In this document: in pieces, positions 1-8,187 of the stretch
Layout of the letters: the number at the start of each line of letters is the position of its first letter
Numbering within the stretch: position 1 is the stretch's first letter
NCBI GenBank assembly: GCA_022828125.1
Contig: JAJEJD010000024.1
Span: 172,763-236,762, forward strand
Direction: 5' to 3'
Length of the DNA stretch: 64,000 nucleotides
Origin: a bacterium
GTDB taxonomy: Bacteria; UBA8248
The notes under the pieces: generated by a model
The model's database searches: none
What the model was told of the DNA's origin: nothing
Seen by the model: the letters and a program-made list of their open reading frames with translations, nothing else
Translations under genes and position numbers: made by a program

Positions 1-1
1 T

Positions 2-1060
2 CCCAGCAAGGGAACGAACGCCGTCTCTTCCCATTTCGCTGAAAAATATCGCGCCATGGGAGCTGACGTAGAGATGATTCCCGGCACGCATGAAACGGGG
101 GATCATCTTCTGGCGACGCTTCAAGGCAAAAGAGAAATCGGCCCCCACATATTCCTGATCGGCCATTGCGACACCGTTTTTCCAGAAGGCACCGCAGCGC
201 AAAGACCGTTCACCATAAAAGACGGGATTGCCTGCGGCCCCGGGGTAGCCGACATGAAGGGGTGTCTGGTGGTTTGTCAATTCGCAATGGAGGCCTTGTT
301 CACTGAAGGATTCGAGGAATTCGGGAAAATCAGTATCTTATACGACACCGATGAAGAACGCGGGAATCCCTCTTCGAGGGAAGTGATAGAGCGAGTCGGA
401 AAAGACGCCGCCGCGGCATTGATCATCGAGTCCGGCCGCGCAAACGGCTCCATCGTATCTTCGAGAAAAGGAAGTTGCTACGGGAAATTGCTCGTCAGCG
501 GCGTCTCGGCACATGCAGGGGTAGAACCTCAAAAAGGCAGAAGCGCCGTGCACGAACTCGCACACCAAATGGTGGCCATCCACAACCTGGAACGAGAAGA
601 CGGGACCATCAACATCACCGGTCTTTCAGGCGGGCGCAGGCCGCACATCGTGGCGGACGAGGCCTCCTGCCACATTGAAGTGCGCGCAGACCGGCAAGCG
701 ACTCTCGATTCCATGACGAATGAACTGCATCGCCTTATTTCCGAATCGCACATCGACGGGACACGCTCGATATTCCAAAAAATCAGCGGAAGACCCGCCA
801 TGGAATTCAACCATGGGACGGAACAACTCTTGTCTATCGCGGCAGAAATCGCCCTGGATGCGGGCGTCGAATTCAAGCACGGCCCCACCGGTGGGGGTTC
901 CGACGGAAATTACCTCTCCCCGCTTGGGGTCGCCGTTCTCGATGGACTAGGACCCGTAGGTGGAAATTTGCACACGGACGAGGAATACCTGGAACTCGAT
1001 TCGATCGCCCCGAGAGGCGCGCTGCTTGGGGGGTTGATAGAAAGGCTGTCTGCAAAATGA
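2..1060 (+). CDS. M20 family metallopeptidase, carboxypeptidase G2-like (5' end cut by window edge)
   Basis: Zinc peptidase/deacylase of the glutamate carboxypeptidase (CPG2) branch, expected to cleave an amino acid or acyl group from an amide. The frame is open to the first base, and the residues before the first Met (SKGTNAVSSHF...) match the family N-terminus, so the gene starts upstream of the window. Metal and catalytic motifs are all present: GHCDTV (His, Asp), GVADMKG (bridging Asp), DTDEERG (catalytic Glu pair), IIESGR and the C-terminal NLHTDEE His. The dimerisation domain lies between (SRKGS...SAHAG). It converges on the CoA transferase gene with an 18-base gap. Substrate is not deducible. 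Two other M20 genes occur in the window. Confidence 0.85.
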   Translation, partial: PSKGTNAVSSHFAEKYRAMGADVEMIPGTHETGDHLLATLQGKREIGPHIFLIGHCDTVFPEGTAAQRPFTIKDGIACGPGVADMKGCLVVCQFAMEALFTEGFEEFGKISILYDTDEERGNPSSREVIERVGKDAAAALIIESGRANGSIVSSRKGSCYGKLLVSGVSAHAGVEPQKGRSAVHELAHQMVAIHNLEREDGTINITGLSGGRRPHIVADEASCHIEVRADRQATLDSMTNELHRLISESHIDGTRSIFQKISGRPAMEFNHGTEQLLSIAAEIALDAGVEFKHGPTGGGSDGNYLSPLGVAVLDGLGPVGGNLHTDEEYLELDSIAPRGALLGGLIERLSAK

Positions 1061-1078
1061 GGCGCTCATCGAGAGCCC

Positions 1079-2320
1079 TCAATCTTCCAGGGGAATTCCA
1101 ATCTCCGATCTGGGTTTCGGATCTGAGACCACGTTGCCTCGAACCAACGCTTCTATTCTTTCATCACTCCACTGAAGGACATCCGACAAAATCTCCCGGG
1201 TATGTTCTCCATGCAAGGGGGCCGGCCCTTGTACCTTCCCCGGCTGCTCAGAAAATTTTGGGGGAACACCGGTAGTCTTCACTTTACCCAGAAGCGAATG
1301 TTCCGTTTCCACCACCATCTCTCTGTGGTGAACCTGCTCATCCTCGAGCGCTTCGCCGACATCATAAACCGGGCCGCAGGGAATCCCTTTTTCCTCCAGT
1401 AATTTCAGCCATTCATTCCCGTTTCGTCTGCAGAGATACTGCTCCAATATGGGGATGAGCTGATCGCGATTTTTCGCGCGGTTGGGAATGTCGACGAACC
1501 TCGGATCATTCGTCAGTTCAGGAGCCTCGATGATGTCACAGAAATAACCCCAGAACCGATCGCTCGTCACACCGATGATAATTTCCTTATCCTTGGCCTT
1601 GAGCGCCTGATAGGGGACGATTTGAAAATGGGCCGAACCCCACCGCTCGCTCATGCTGCCATCCATGAAATAGCAGCCGCTCAGGTTGGTGAGCAGAGAC
1701 ACGCTGCTATCGAGTAGGGACAGATCGATGTATTGCCCCCTGCCCGTCTTCTCCCTGGCGAACAATGCGCTGCTCACGCTGTAAGCCGCCCACATGCCCG
1801 CCGTGAGGTCGCTGAGCGGAACCCCGGCTTTGCAAGGTCCGCCGTCCGGTTCGCCCGTTGCGCTCATGATGCCGCTCATCGCCTGGCCGACGATGTCAAA
1901 ACCCGAGCGTTCCCGATACGGGCCCGTCTGTCCGAAGCCGGAGACGGAAACGTATATCAGTCGAGGGTTCAAGGCGGACAGCGCCTCATACCCGACGCCC
2001 AGGCGCTCCACGACGCCGGGGCGAAAATTCTCGACAAACACGTCCACCTTTTTTGCAATGGCGCGAGCGACCTCGAGGCCTTCGCTTTTTTTGAGGTCGA
2101 CCACGATACTCTTCTTGCCGTGGTTCACACCCAAAAAATAGGCGCTTTCTCCGTTCTTGAACGGAGGGCCCCAGGTGCGGGTTTCATCGCCGTTTCCGGG
2201 AGATTCGAGCTTGATGATTTCCGCACCCAGATCGGAGAGCATCGTGGTGCAAAAAGGCCCGGCGAGAATTCGGGACAAGTCCAACACGCGAATTCCCTTC
2301 AATGGTCCCTGTGCGTTCAT
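1079..2320 (-). CDS. CaiB/BaiF family (class III) CoA transferase
   Basis: Transfers CoA between carboxylic acids, as in formyl-CoA:oxalate and carnitine CoA transferases. The N-terminus shows the family signature GIRVLDLSRILAGPFC, followed by LSDLGAEIIKLE and a GDETRTWGPPF segment. The nucleophilic Asp is in GQYIDLSLLDS. Length from the chosen start is 413 aa, normal for the family. The frame is open for about 83 more codons upstream, but that extension (to 2569) has no family similarity; ATG codons at 2329, 2323 and 2320 sit just before the conserved start and 2320 was chosen. The donor/acceptor acids are unknown; succinyl-CoA-dependent activation of a dicarboxylic or aromatic acid would fit the catabolic neighbourhood. 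Confidence 0.88.
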   Translation of the reverse strand: MNAQGPLKGIRVLDLSRILAGPFCTTMLSDLGAEIIKLESPGNGDETRTWGPPFKNGESAYFLGVNHGKKSIVVDLKKSEGLEVARAIAKKVDVFVENFRPGVVERLGVGYEALSALNPRLIYVSVSGFGQTGPYRERSGFDIVGQAMSGIMSATGEPDGGPCKAGVPLSDLTAGMWAAYSVSSALFAREKTGRGQYIDLSLLDSSVSLLTNLSGCYFMDGSMSERWGSAHFQIVPYQALKAKDKEIIIGVTSDRFWGYFCDIIEAPELTNDPRFVDIPNRAKNRDQLIPILEQYLCRRNGNEWLKLLEEKGIPCGPVYDVGEALEDEQVHHREMVVETEHSLLGKVKTTGVPPKFSEQPGKVQGPAPLHGEHTREILSDVLQWSDERIEALVRGNVVSDPKPRSEIGIPLED

Positions 2321-2584
2321 CATCCCCATCCTGAGTAAAAGCCAAGAAGATTTTTGCGAATGTATAGAATGTGCAAAGGCGCGGGGCTGTCTGTCAAGGA
2401 ATCTTGATAAAATTCTACGCGCGCTTCCCGGCATCGGGATAACAGCAAAAAACGTCTTTGCAGGTTCTCCCGGACATGGCCGACGCGTAGGGCAAACTTC
2501 CAGGCCCGGCTCTCGTGGAGGATCGGTTCTCATCATGGGAGCGCTTGGCTCATGCGGTGCGTCACCCATTCATGACGAAAAATT

Positions 2585-3613
2585 TCAGGCTGAAAAATGC
2601 TCCCAGGCGAGATTTTTCAGCGCGAAAATCCCGTCTGCGCGTTTGAGAGAAATCCCCTGTGAGGCCGGCAGGATTTCTCCGATGGGCGTAAGCGGTGCCC
2701 CTCTCGATTGTCGGACAACTTTCTGAAGCGCTCTTACGGATTCAGCGGGTGTCGTGACGAGAAGTTCGTAGTCCTCTCCACCGTGCAGCGCCCATTCGAG
2801 AGGCTTTTTCGCGGCGAGCGACGCGACTTCGGACAGCGTACCGGAGACGGGCAGTTCGGATTCCCAGAGGAGCACGCCTACTCCGCTCGCCTCACACAGG
2901 TGGCGGATATCTCCCGCCAGACCATCGCTGATGTCCATCATGGAGGTCGCCAACCCCGATTCCGCGATAACTACAGCCTCCGCAACTCGGGGCTGCGGTT
3001 CCAGCTGCGCGCGGGTGAGCGAGGCATACAAGTCTTCCCGGACTCGGACTTGAGATCCGGAAAATAAATGAAGTCCCGCTGCGGCATCTCCCAAATATCC
3101 CGTCACCAGAATCCGGTCCCCCGCGCGGGCGCCGCTTCGGCGAAGCACCTTCTCCTCCATCACCTCGCCGACGAGGAACACGTCGACGAACAAAGGACCA
3201 CTCGTCCGCGTGACGTTTCCACCAAGAACCAAAATGTCGTACTGCTCCGAGAGCGCGCGAACCCCGCCATACACGTCATCCAGAAACGAAACAGGCGTCT
3301 CTTCGGGTATACCCAGCGAGATGAGCGCAAAGCGCGGCCTGCCCCCCATGGCTGCCACATCACTCACATTCACCGCCAGCGACTTGTAACCCGCGGCGAA
3401 ACCGGAAACGTCCCCCACGGACGGGAAATGCACGCCGCTCACCTGCGCATCGCAAGTCACGACCCAGCATTTTCCATCCTCCGCCCTGATGACGGCCGCA
3501 TCGTCCCCGTTGCCAACGATGACGTCCGCGCTGTTCCCCACCGAGCCAAGTTTGTTTCTCAGGCGCTCTATCAGGGCGAATTCGCCGATCTCTCTCGCTG
3601 TTTCGCCGTTCAC
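2585..3613 (-). CDS. thiL: thiamine-monophosphate kinase ThiL
   Basis: Phosphorylates thiamine monophosphate to the active cofactor TPP, the last step of thiamine synthesis, in the cytoplasm. The protein has the AIRS-type ATP-binding fold: GNGDDAAVI near residue 35, a central GYLGDAAAGL and MMDISDGLAGD, and C-terminal GGEDYELL. Length 342 aa is normal. It begins with GTG inside the end of thiE (GTGA overlap, 4 bases), so the two are translationally coupled and probably one operon. No TPP riboswitch was seen upstream of thiE. Confidence 0.93.
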   Translation of the reverse strand: MNGETAREIGEFALIERLRNKLGSVGNSADVIVGNGDDAAVIRAEDGKCWVVTCDAQVSGVHFPSVGDVSGFAAGYKSLAVNVSDVAAMGGRPRFALISLGIPEETPVSFLDDVYGGVRALSEQYDILVLGGNVTRTSGPLFVDVFLVGEVMEEKVLRRSGARAGDRILVTGYLGDAAAGLHLFSGSQVRVREDLYASLTRAQLEPQPRVAEAVVIAESGLATSMMDISDGLAGDIRHLCEASGVGVLLWESELPVSGTLSEVASLAAKKPLEWALHGGEDYELLVTTPAESVRALQKVVRQSRGAPLTPIGEILPASQGISLKRADGIFALKNLAWEHFSA

Positions 3614-4254
3614 CCTCTCGCCCTCTCGATACGATTGCGCAACTCCCTGGCCGCTGCTCCCGGGTCGGACGCCCCCATCACCGCGCCGATAACGGCGACG
3701 CCAGAAGCGCCGGCTTCGATGACGGGCTCCACGTTCTCAATGCCGATTCCCCCGATGGCGACGGCGGGCAAGCCGGGGGCGTGTTCGATAATCCGCTGGA
3801 ATCCTTCCGGCCCGATCGGCGCCCTCGCATCGGCCTTGCTCCCCGTCGCATATACAGGGCCTACGCCGATATAATCCGCGGCTTCGGCAGCGGCCCGCGA
3901 TGCCCATTCGGGTTTTCCGGCTGTAACGCCATAAAACAACGTATCTCCCGCCATCTCCCTGGCCCTCGAAATCGGAAAATCCTCCTGTCCCAGATGCACC
4001 CCGTCCGCACCGCAGGCCATGGCGACGTCCACCCGATCGTTCACCGTAAAAGCGCAGCCGGTTCCCTCCAGAACCTCTCGCATTTCATCCGCCAGGCGAA
4101 TCATCTCCACGCCGCTCAAGTTTTTCTCTCGAAGCTGGATCATGCCGGCTCCGCTCGACGCAGCCGCGCGAACCGCGTCCCTCAATTTCCACCCGGAAGC
4201 CTGGGACAATATCTCCCGGTCGGTGATGACTGTCAGCGACAGGTCGAATTTCAT
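3610..4254 (-). CDS. thiE: thiamine-phosphate synthase ThiE
   Basis: Condenses HMP-PP with the thiazole phosphate to give thiamine monophosphate, the substrate of the downstream, overlapping thiL. TIM-barrel family motifs in order: IQLREKNLSG, FTVNDRVDVAMACGADGVHLGQ, GVTAGKPE, YIGVGPVYATGSK and the C-terminal AIGGIGIENV phosphate-binding loop. The 214 aa length is usual. It is first gene of a two-gene operon transcribed away from the AhpD selenoprotein gene; the 193-base divergent gap holds both promoters but no clear box was identified. Confidence 0.93.
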   Translation of the reverse strand: MKFDLSLTVITDREILSQASGWKLRDAVRAAASSGAGMIQLREKNLSGVEMIRLADEMREVLEGTGCAFTVNDRVDVAMACGADGVHLGQEDFPISRAREMAGDTLFYGVTAGKPEWASRAAAEAADYIGVGPVYATGSKADARAPIGPEGFQRIIEHAPGLPAVAIGGIGIENVEPVIEAGASGVAVIGAVMGASDPGAAARELRNRIERARG

Positions 4255-4447
4255 GGCGTCCCCCGATCAATCAAGAACGAAACTACGACATTGATAATGA
4301 AGCACGAGCATCATGATAGGCAACGGCAATCCATCTTTAGGAACCCTTTCATCTATATGAGGAAACATTCAAAGATTTTAAGCGCCTCTCTTGCGCAATT
4401 CTCCTGTGCTTGAGAACCTCTTCCCCCCATCTTCAGAGGAGGACGCC

Positions 4448-5047
4448 ATGAGTTGGATTCAACCCATTTCCCCGGATGCCGCGGAGGGAGCCACAAAAGA
4501 AATCATCGAAGGCCTGCGCAAGACGGGAAAACCCATTCCCAAGATGTTTCTGGAAATGGGCAGGAGGCCCGATATTCTGGCGGGGCGTGAAACGCTCCGC
4601 CGCGCCGTTCATGGCGGCTCGAGCCTCGGTACGAGGCGGGCGGAGTTGCTCGCTTTCTACGTGGCGGCTCACGGGGGGTGATACGGCTGAGCGATGAACC
4701 ACGGGCAGTTGTTCCGTGACGAATGCGATGACGCCTCTATCGCCGAAGTAGCCGAGGTGCTGGACGACCCGAAGCGAGCGGGAATCCTCGACCCAGCGGA
4801 CCGCGCCATGCTCACGTATGCGGAGAAGTTCACCCACACGCCTCACTCGATGGAAAAAACGGACATCGAAAGTCTGAGGGTCTCCGGCTTCAGCGAGGAG
4901 AACGTCGTGGACATCATCGCGGCCGTCGCCTACAGAAACTTCGCCAATTCGATCAACTACGCCTACGGGCACGTGGAGCAGAATCCCCAAGGACCCGAAG
5001 AGTTGCAGGCCGCCATCGAGAGGTTGAAAAAGAAGATCCGTGGCTGA
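4448..5047 (+). CDS. AhpD/carboxymuconolactone decarboxylase-like selenoprotein with UxxU motif (two in-frame TGA)
   Basis: Peroxidase-related AhpD-fold protein, 199 aa if both TGAs (4679-4681, 4688-4690) are read as selenocysteine. The first 77 codons and the part after the second TGA share one frame and together match one family member: the N-terminal helical segment ends RRAELLAFYVAAHGG, then U78-Y-G-U81-A-M-N-H85, which overlays the AhpD redox motif C-x2-C-x3-H. The C-terminal half (LDPADRAMLTYAEKF..., AVAYRNFANSINYA) is typical of alkylhydroperoxidase-related proteins. Start ATG follows AGAGGAGG. The stop overlaps the DUF1499 gene start by 8 bases. The alternative is a pseudogene with two nonsense mutations, but a second family member in this window also has TGA at a redox Cys. 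Confidence 0.68.
4700..4718 (+). promoter_or_regulatory. candidate bacterial SECIS hairpin of the UxxU AhpD gene
   Basis: A perfect 5-bp stem CACGG/CCGTG (4700-4704 with 4714-4718) closes a 9-base loop that starts with G and could be tightened by a G-U pair. The loop begins 23 bases after the first TGA and 14 after the second. Bacterial SECIS elements sit within the coding region about 16-37 bases after UGA with a G at the loop start, so it fits the first TGA well and the second marginally. Seen by eye; no folding was run. Confidence 0.5.
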
Positions 5048-5783
5048 CAAATCACGCGCCCTCTCATCCATCTCGTATCTGGGCCTGTTCATATCGGGCG
5101 TCTGCGCGCTGGCCGCCGTGGCGTCGGGGCTGGGCCATCGCTGGGGGCTATGGCATTTCAGCACGGGGTTCCAGATTTTCAAAGCGGCATCCGTCATCGC
5201 GCTGCTCTCCGTGGCCGTCTCCATGGCGGGAGGCTTGTTCGCTTTGCGTGACGCGTCAAGACGAAAAACCCTCTGCGCCGCGCTCGGCATCGCACTCGGC
5301 TTCATCGTTGCGGGCTTTCTCCACGCGCACATGCAGATCGCGAGACGGGTGCCCAAGATTCACGACATCACGACGGACACCCGAAACCCGCCCGCCTTTC
5401 AAGCCGTTCTCCCGCTCAGAAAAGGAGCGAAGAACCCGCCTACCTATGAGGGCATACGCATAGCCCGGCTCCAGAAAAAAGCGTATCCGGATATCAAACC
5501 ACTTACTTTCCAGACTTCAAAAGAAGAAGTTTTCAAGCGCGCTCTTGCCGCCGCACAGGCCATGGGCTGGCATGTGGTGTCGTCCAAGCCAACCGAAGGA
5601 CGCATCGAGGCCTACGACACGACTTTCTGGTACGGCTTCATCGACGATATCGTCATACGGATCACGTCGAGCAGCGGAACGACGCGCCTCGACATCCGAT
5701 CGAAATCCCGCGTCGGCGTCGGGGATATCGGCGAGAACGCCAGGCGGATACGCGGCTTTTTGGAAAAGCTGAAAGTAAGATAA
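5040..5783 (+). CDS. membrane protein with DUF1499 domain
   Basis: Uncharacterised inner-membrane protein of 247 aa. Three hydrophobic segments fill residues about 8-30, 43-70 and 78-97, followed by a soluble DUF1499 domain (about 130-247; MGWHVVSSKPTEGRIEAYDTT, DDIVIRITSSSGTTRLDIRSKSRVG). It starts with GTG overlapping the last 8 bases of the AhpD selenoprotein gene, so the two are probably cotranscribed. DUF1499 has no firm biochemical role. Confidence 0.8.
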   Translation: MADKSRALSSISYLGLFISGVCALAAVASGLGHRWGLWHFSTGFQIFKAASVIALLSVAVSMAGGLFALRDASRRKTLCAALGIALGFIVAGFLHAHMQIARRVPKIHDITTDTRNPPAFQAVLPLRKGAKNPPTYEGIRIARLQKKAYPDIKPLTFQTSKEEVFKRALAAAQAMGWHVVSSKPTEGRIEAYDTTFWYGFIDDIVIRITSSSGTTRLDIRSKSRVGVGDIGENARRIRGFLEKLKVR

Positions 5784-5859
5784 ACTCAAATATGCCAATT
5801 TCGTGATCGAGGACTCGTCAAGAAACGATAATGTCTTGAACATCATGATGAGGGCGCAA

Positions 5860-8187
5860 ATGTCTGAATATCAGGTTCTGGGCAAATCCATACCGAGACT
5901 CGACTCCGCAGAGAAGGTCTCCGGACTCGCCGATTTCGGCGATGACTTAAGGAGACACGGCTGCCTCACCGCGAAATTGCTCCTGAGCCCGCACCCCCAC
6001 GCCGAGATCAAGAAAATCGACACCACAGACGCCTTGGAGGTTCCCGGCGTACACGCCATCGTCACGGCGGATGATTTTTCCGGCATCCGCCACGGCAGGC
6101 TCGTGCGCGATGAACCGCTGCTCGCCATCGACAAGGTGCTTTACGTCGGCGAACGTGTGGCCGCCGTGGCCGCCGAAACCCCCGAAGCCGCGCAAGCCGC
6201 TCTTGAGAAAATTCATGTCGATTACAAGGTGCTCCCCGCCGTTTTCACGACGGCCGACGCCATGAAGGACGACGCGCCACTACTGCATGACACGCTGGAT
6301 GATTACGCATCATATCCGGGCATCGTGCGCTACGGGAACGTGGCCGCCGATATTCTCATTCGCTCGGGCGATCCCATAGAAGCCGCGCTCGCGCGCGCGG
6401 ATTTCGTATTCGAGGACGAGTACGAAACCCCCCGCGTTCACCAGAACTATCTCGAGCCCCGCGCCATGCTCGCAGAGCCCGGACCCGAGGACAGCACGAT
6501 AGTCTATTCGCCCACCCAGGGAGCTTTCGTGGTGCGCGCCATCGCCTCGGAAATTCTCGAACTCCCCATGAACAAACTGCGCGTCGTGAGCACCCACGTG
6601 GGAGGCGCGTTCGGCGGCAAATCCCAACATCTGATGGAAGCCCTGGCCGTTCTTTTGAGCAGAAAGTCGAACCGGCCCGTTCAACTGACGCTCAATCGCG
6701 AGGAGGAAACCATCACCGGAAACCCGAGGCACGCTTACCGTATGCGCTATCGCACAGGCGTAATGCGGGAAGGGAAAATCGTCGCGCGCCACGTGCAAAT
6801 CACTTCGAACAACGGCGCCTATTGTATGACGGGGCCGATGGTATTGGGCAAATCCTGCTACACCAGCGCGGGGCCATATAAGATTCCAAACGTCAGGGTG
6901 GATGGCTTGCTCGTGTATACGAATCTTCCGCCCAGCGGCTCCTACCGGGGATTGGGCGTGGCGCAGGTCGCTTTCGCCTGCGAGCGCCATACCGACCGCA
7001 TCGCCTCGGAACTGGAAATGGACCCGCTTGCCTTTCGAATCCTCAACGGGATGGATGAAAACGACGAGGACCCCGCAGGCACGATTCTGCAGAGCGTAAG
7101 CATCAAGGAAACGCTCGAGCGCGCGGGGAAGAAGGCGGGCTGGGGGAAGCAGAAAAAAGAAAACCAGAATAGCAGAATCAGGCGGGGGATGGGCATCGGC
7201 TGCGCTCGCTATCCCACGGGCGGGGGAGCGTCGGGCGCCGTGGTGAAGGTGAACGAGGACGGGGGCCTGGCCGTGCTGGCCGGATGCGCCGATCTCGGTA
7301 CGGGCGCGGCTACCGTGATGGCGCAGGTGGCGGCGGAGGTTCTTGGAGCCGAGGTCCAAAAGGTGAGCGTCCGCATCGCCGACACCGAAAACACGCCCTT
7401 CGACGCCATCTCTGCGGGCAGCCGGACCACGTTCAACATGGCGCACGCCGTGCGAATGGCGGCGGAAGACGCCTGCGAGCAAATGCTTCGCCAGGCGGCG
7501 CGCATGCTCGAATCCTCCCCGGAAGACTTGGAGATAGGCGAGGGAAACATATTCGTGCGCGCTGCGCCATCGCGCGCCATCGCGTTCACCGATGTAGCGC
7601 ATTCGGCCGTATGGAAAGGCGACGGCCCCGTGACGGGGCGCGGCGCCTACCGCGGGGAGAATCCCCCCCACCGCACGGACAACGTGCGCGGCCACCCCGA
7701 ACCCTCGAGGCCCGGGCCGGAATTCGCCACCCAGATCGCCGAAGTCGAAGTCGACACCGAGACGGGAGAAACCCGGGTGCTGAGAATCACCAGCGCGCAG
7801 GACGTGGGCTTCGCCATGAACCCCCTCACCCTGAACGGACAGATAGAGGGCGGCATCGCCCAGGGACTTGGCTGGGCGCTCGCCGAGCAGATCCACCACG
7901 AAGAGGGCTTCATCGCCCACGCGGATTTCGAGAGTCAGCTCAACCCCACGAGTCTGGACGTCTCGGAAATTGCAAGCGTGATCGTGGAATCGCCCGACGT
8001 GGAAGGCCCCTACGGGGCCAAGGGGGCGGGAGAGATGCCGCTCATTCCGGCGGCGCCTGCGATTGCGAACGCGATAGCGGATGCTATCGGGGACCCGGCA
8101 AACCCGAACCTCAACACGTTGCCGATTGCGCCGGAGGACGTCGTTCGCGCAGTTCGAGAAAAAAGCGCCGCCGGATCGATTTCCTAG
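5860..8187 (+). CDS. molybdenum hydroxylase large subunit (xanthine dehydrogenase / CO dehydrogenase CoxL family)
   Basis: Molybdopterin-binding catalytic subunit that hydroxylates N-heterocycles, aldehydes or related carbon centres. The alpha/beta hammerhead domain covers about residues 20-130 and the Mo-binding domain follows: GGAFGGK at 248, GSYRGLG at 360 and EGPYGAKGAGE with the probable catalytic Glu at 725. The GSYRGLG loop lacks the Cys found in aerobic CO dehydrogenase (CSFR), so CO is not the likely substrate. Length about 775 aa. ATG at 5860 was preferred to an in-frame GTG at 5803 because it directly precedes the conserved start (YQVLGKSIPRLD). No 2Fe-2S or FAD subunit lies beside it, unusual for this family. 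The stop overlaps the convergent cytochrome stop in a shared CTAG. Confidence 0.85.
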   Translation: MSEYQVLGKSIPRLDSAEKVSGLADFGDDLRRHGCLTAKLLLSPHPHAEIKKIDTTDALEVPGVHAIVTADDFSGIRHGRLVRDEPLLAIDKVLYVGERVAAVAAETPEAAQAALEKIHVDYKVLPAVFTTADAMKDDAPLLHDTLDDYASYPGIVRYGNVAADILIRSGDPIEAALARADFVFEDEYETPRVHQNYLEPRAMLAEPGPEDSTIVYSPTQGAFVVRAIASEILELPMNKLRVVSTHVGGAFGGKSQHLMEALAVLLSRKSNRPVQLTLNREEETITGNPRHAYRMRYRTGVMREGKIVARHVQITSNNGAYCMTGPMVLGKSCYTSAGPYKIPNVRVDGLLVYTNLPPSGSYRGLGVAQVAFACERHTDRIASELEMDPLAFRILNGMDENDEDPAGTILQSVSIKETLERAGKKAGWGKQKKENQNSRIRRGMGIGCARYPTGGGASGAVVKVNEDGGLAVLAGCADLGTGAATVMAQVAAEVLGAEVQKVSVRIADTENTPFDAISAGSRTTFNMAHAVRMAAEDACEQMLRQAARMLESSPEDLEIGEGNIFVRAAPSRAIAFTDVAHSAVWKGDGPVTGRGAYRGENPPHRTDNVRGHPEPSRPGPEFATQIAEVEVDTETGETRVLRITSAQDVGFAMNPLTLNGQIEGGIAQGLGWALAEQIHHEEGFIAHADFESQLNPTSLDVSEIASVIVESPDVEGPYGAKGAGEMPLIPAAPAIANAIADAIGDPANPNLNTLPIAPEDVVRAVREKSAAGSIS

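Noticed and set aside
2320..2569. Extended start (2569) of the CoA transferase
   Set aside because: The additional N-terminus has no family similarity; ATG 2320 gives the standard start.
3610..4447. TPP riboswitch upstream of thiE
   Set aside because: No CTGAGA/ACCTGA-type core is visible in the 193-base divergent gap.
4679..4690. Reading the two TGAs in the AhpD gene as a double nonsense mutation (pseudogene)
   Set aside because: Both fall exactly on the redox Cys codons, the downstream half is undecayed, and three other loci in the window show the same pattern.
6310..7920. 536-codon frame antisense to the Mo hydroxylase gene
   Set aside because: Shadow of the hydroxylase coding bias; no motifs.
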